Assembly (NCBI GenBank): GCA_029013165.1
Contig: JAQXMV010000119.1
Location: 1 to 5,531 of the forward strand
Direction: 5' to 3'
Source: Oscillospiraceae bacterium
Lineage (GTDB): Bacteria; Bacillota; Clostridia; Oscillospirales; Acutalibacteraceae
Length of the DNA stretch: 5,531 nucleotides
How positions within the stretch are numbered: position 1 is the stretch's first letter; every line of letters starts with the position of its first letter. Of this stretch, positions 5,402-5,531 are shown piece after piece. A program made the position numbers and the translations under genes. The notes below the pieces were generated by a model. That model was not told the DNA's origin, ran no database searches, and worked only from the letters and a program-made list of their open reading frames with translations.

Positions 5402-5531
5402 ACTGTCGATAAATGCGCCCGAGCGCATAGTGATATATGACAGGAAAAATCTGGATAAAATTATTAATCTGCTTTCATTATTCTTTCGTCGACATGGTGT
5501 CGAACCATGTCGACGAAAATCACTATGCTTT
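5400..5531 (+). repeat. Dispersed structured repeat, copy B (runs off the window end)
   Basis: Gapless homologue of 3352-3482. The local hairpin ATGCGC/GCGCAT is at 5413-5428. The long-range pair GCATAGTGAT (5425-5434) and ATCACTATGC (5519-5528) is unchanged. The 15-bp stem is 5484-5498 with 5504-5518 and its loop is GTCGA. Three consecutive stem bases differ from copy A on each arm and all three pairs are restored. The match ends at 5530, one base before the window edge, so whether the right half seen in copy A is present cannot be told. No gene is visible in 5341-5531. Confidence 0.85.

Noticed and set aside
3352..5531. CRISPR array
   Set aside because: There are only two copies about 2 kb apart, 131 bp long, with genes between them.
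5400..5531. Riboswitch or leader controlling the response regulator
   Set aside because: It lies upstream of the operon's promoter, so it is not in that transcript.

Overview
The window looks like chromosomal DNA from a plant-polysaccharide-degrading, Gram-positive, mid-GC gut-type Clostridia (Oscillospiraceae/Lachnospiraceae-like). This rests on consensus sigma-A promoters, strong purine-rich Shine-Dalgarno sites, a Firmicutes-style glucose-6-phosphate isomerase N-terminus, a BceRS/VanRS-like two-component pair with a minimal sensor, and a secreted GH51 arabinofuranosidase. The taxonomic placement is inferred from protein style only.

All four genes lie on the minus strand, so transcription runs from high to low coordinates. 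An OmpR-family response regulator (4609-5283) starts from its own near-perfect promoter. It is followed 1 nt later by a two-TM sensor kinase (3603-4607). A roughly 250-bp non-coding palindromic element separates the kinase from a 914-aa secreted GH51 enzyme (536-3280). That enzyme has its own consensus promoter and a strong intrinsic terminator (496-529). The 5' end of pgi (1-305, cut by the window edge) follows, again with a consensus promoter.

The most unusual content is non-coding. A 131-bp sequence occurs twice (3352-3482 and 5400-5530, 105/131 identical with no gaps). Each copy contains a perfect 15-bp hairpin whose stem carries three compensatory base-pair changes between the copies, plus a conserved 10-bp long-range inverted repeat. 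The first copy is the left half of a 246-bp segment bounded by a perfect 12-bp direct repeat (3340-3351 and 3598-3609), which looks like a target-site duplication. The segment therefore looks like a MITE-type, structure-constrained mobile element that inserted exactly between the kinase stop codon and the -35 box of the arabinofuranosidase promoter. The duplication left both intact.

The second copy lies upstream of the response-regulator promoter and runs off the window end. It is preceded by a related hairpin module whose ACTGTC motif sits at exactly the same distance (14 nt) from the -35 box as in the first copy. This shared geometry is either a targeting preference or a shared operator. 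Removing the element in silico puts the arabinofuranosidase promoter directly at the kinase stop codon, so the enzyme could once have received read-through transcription from the two-component operon. Regulation of the enzyme by this two-component system is a hypothesis from adjacency only.
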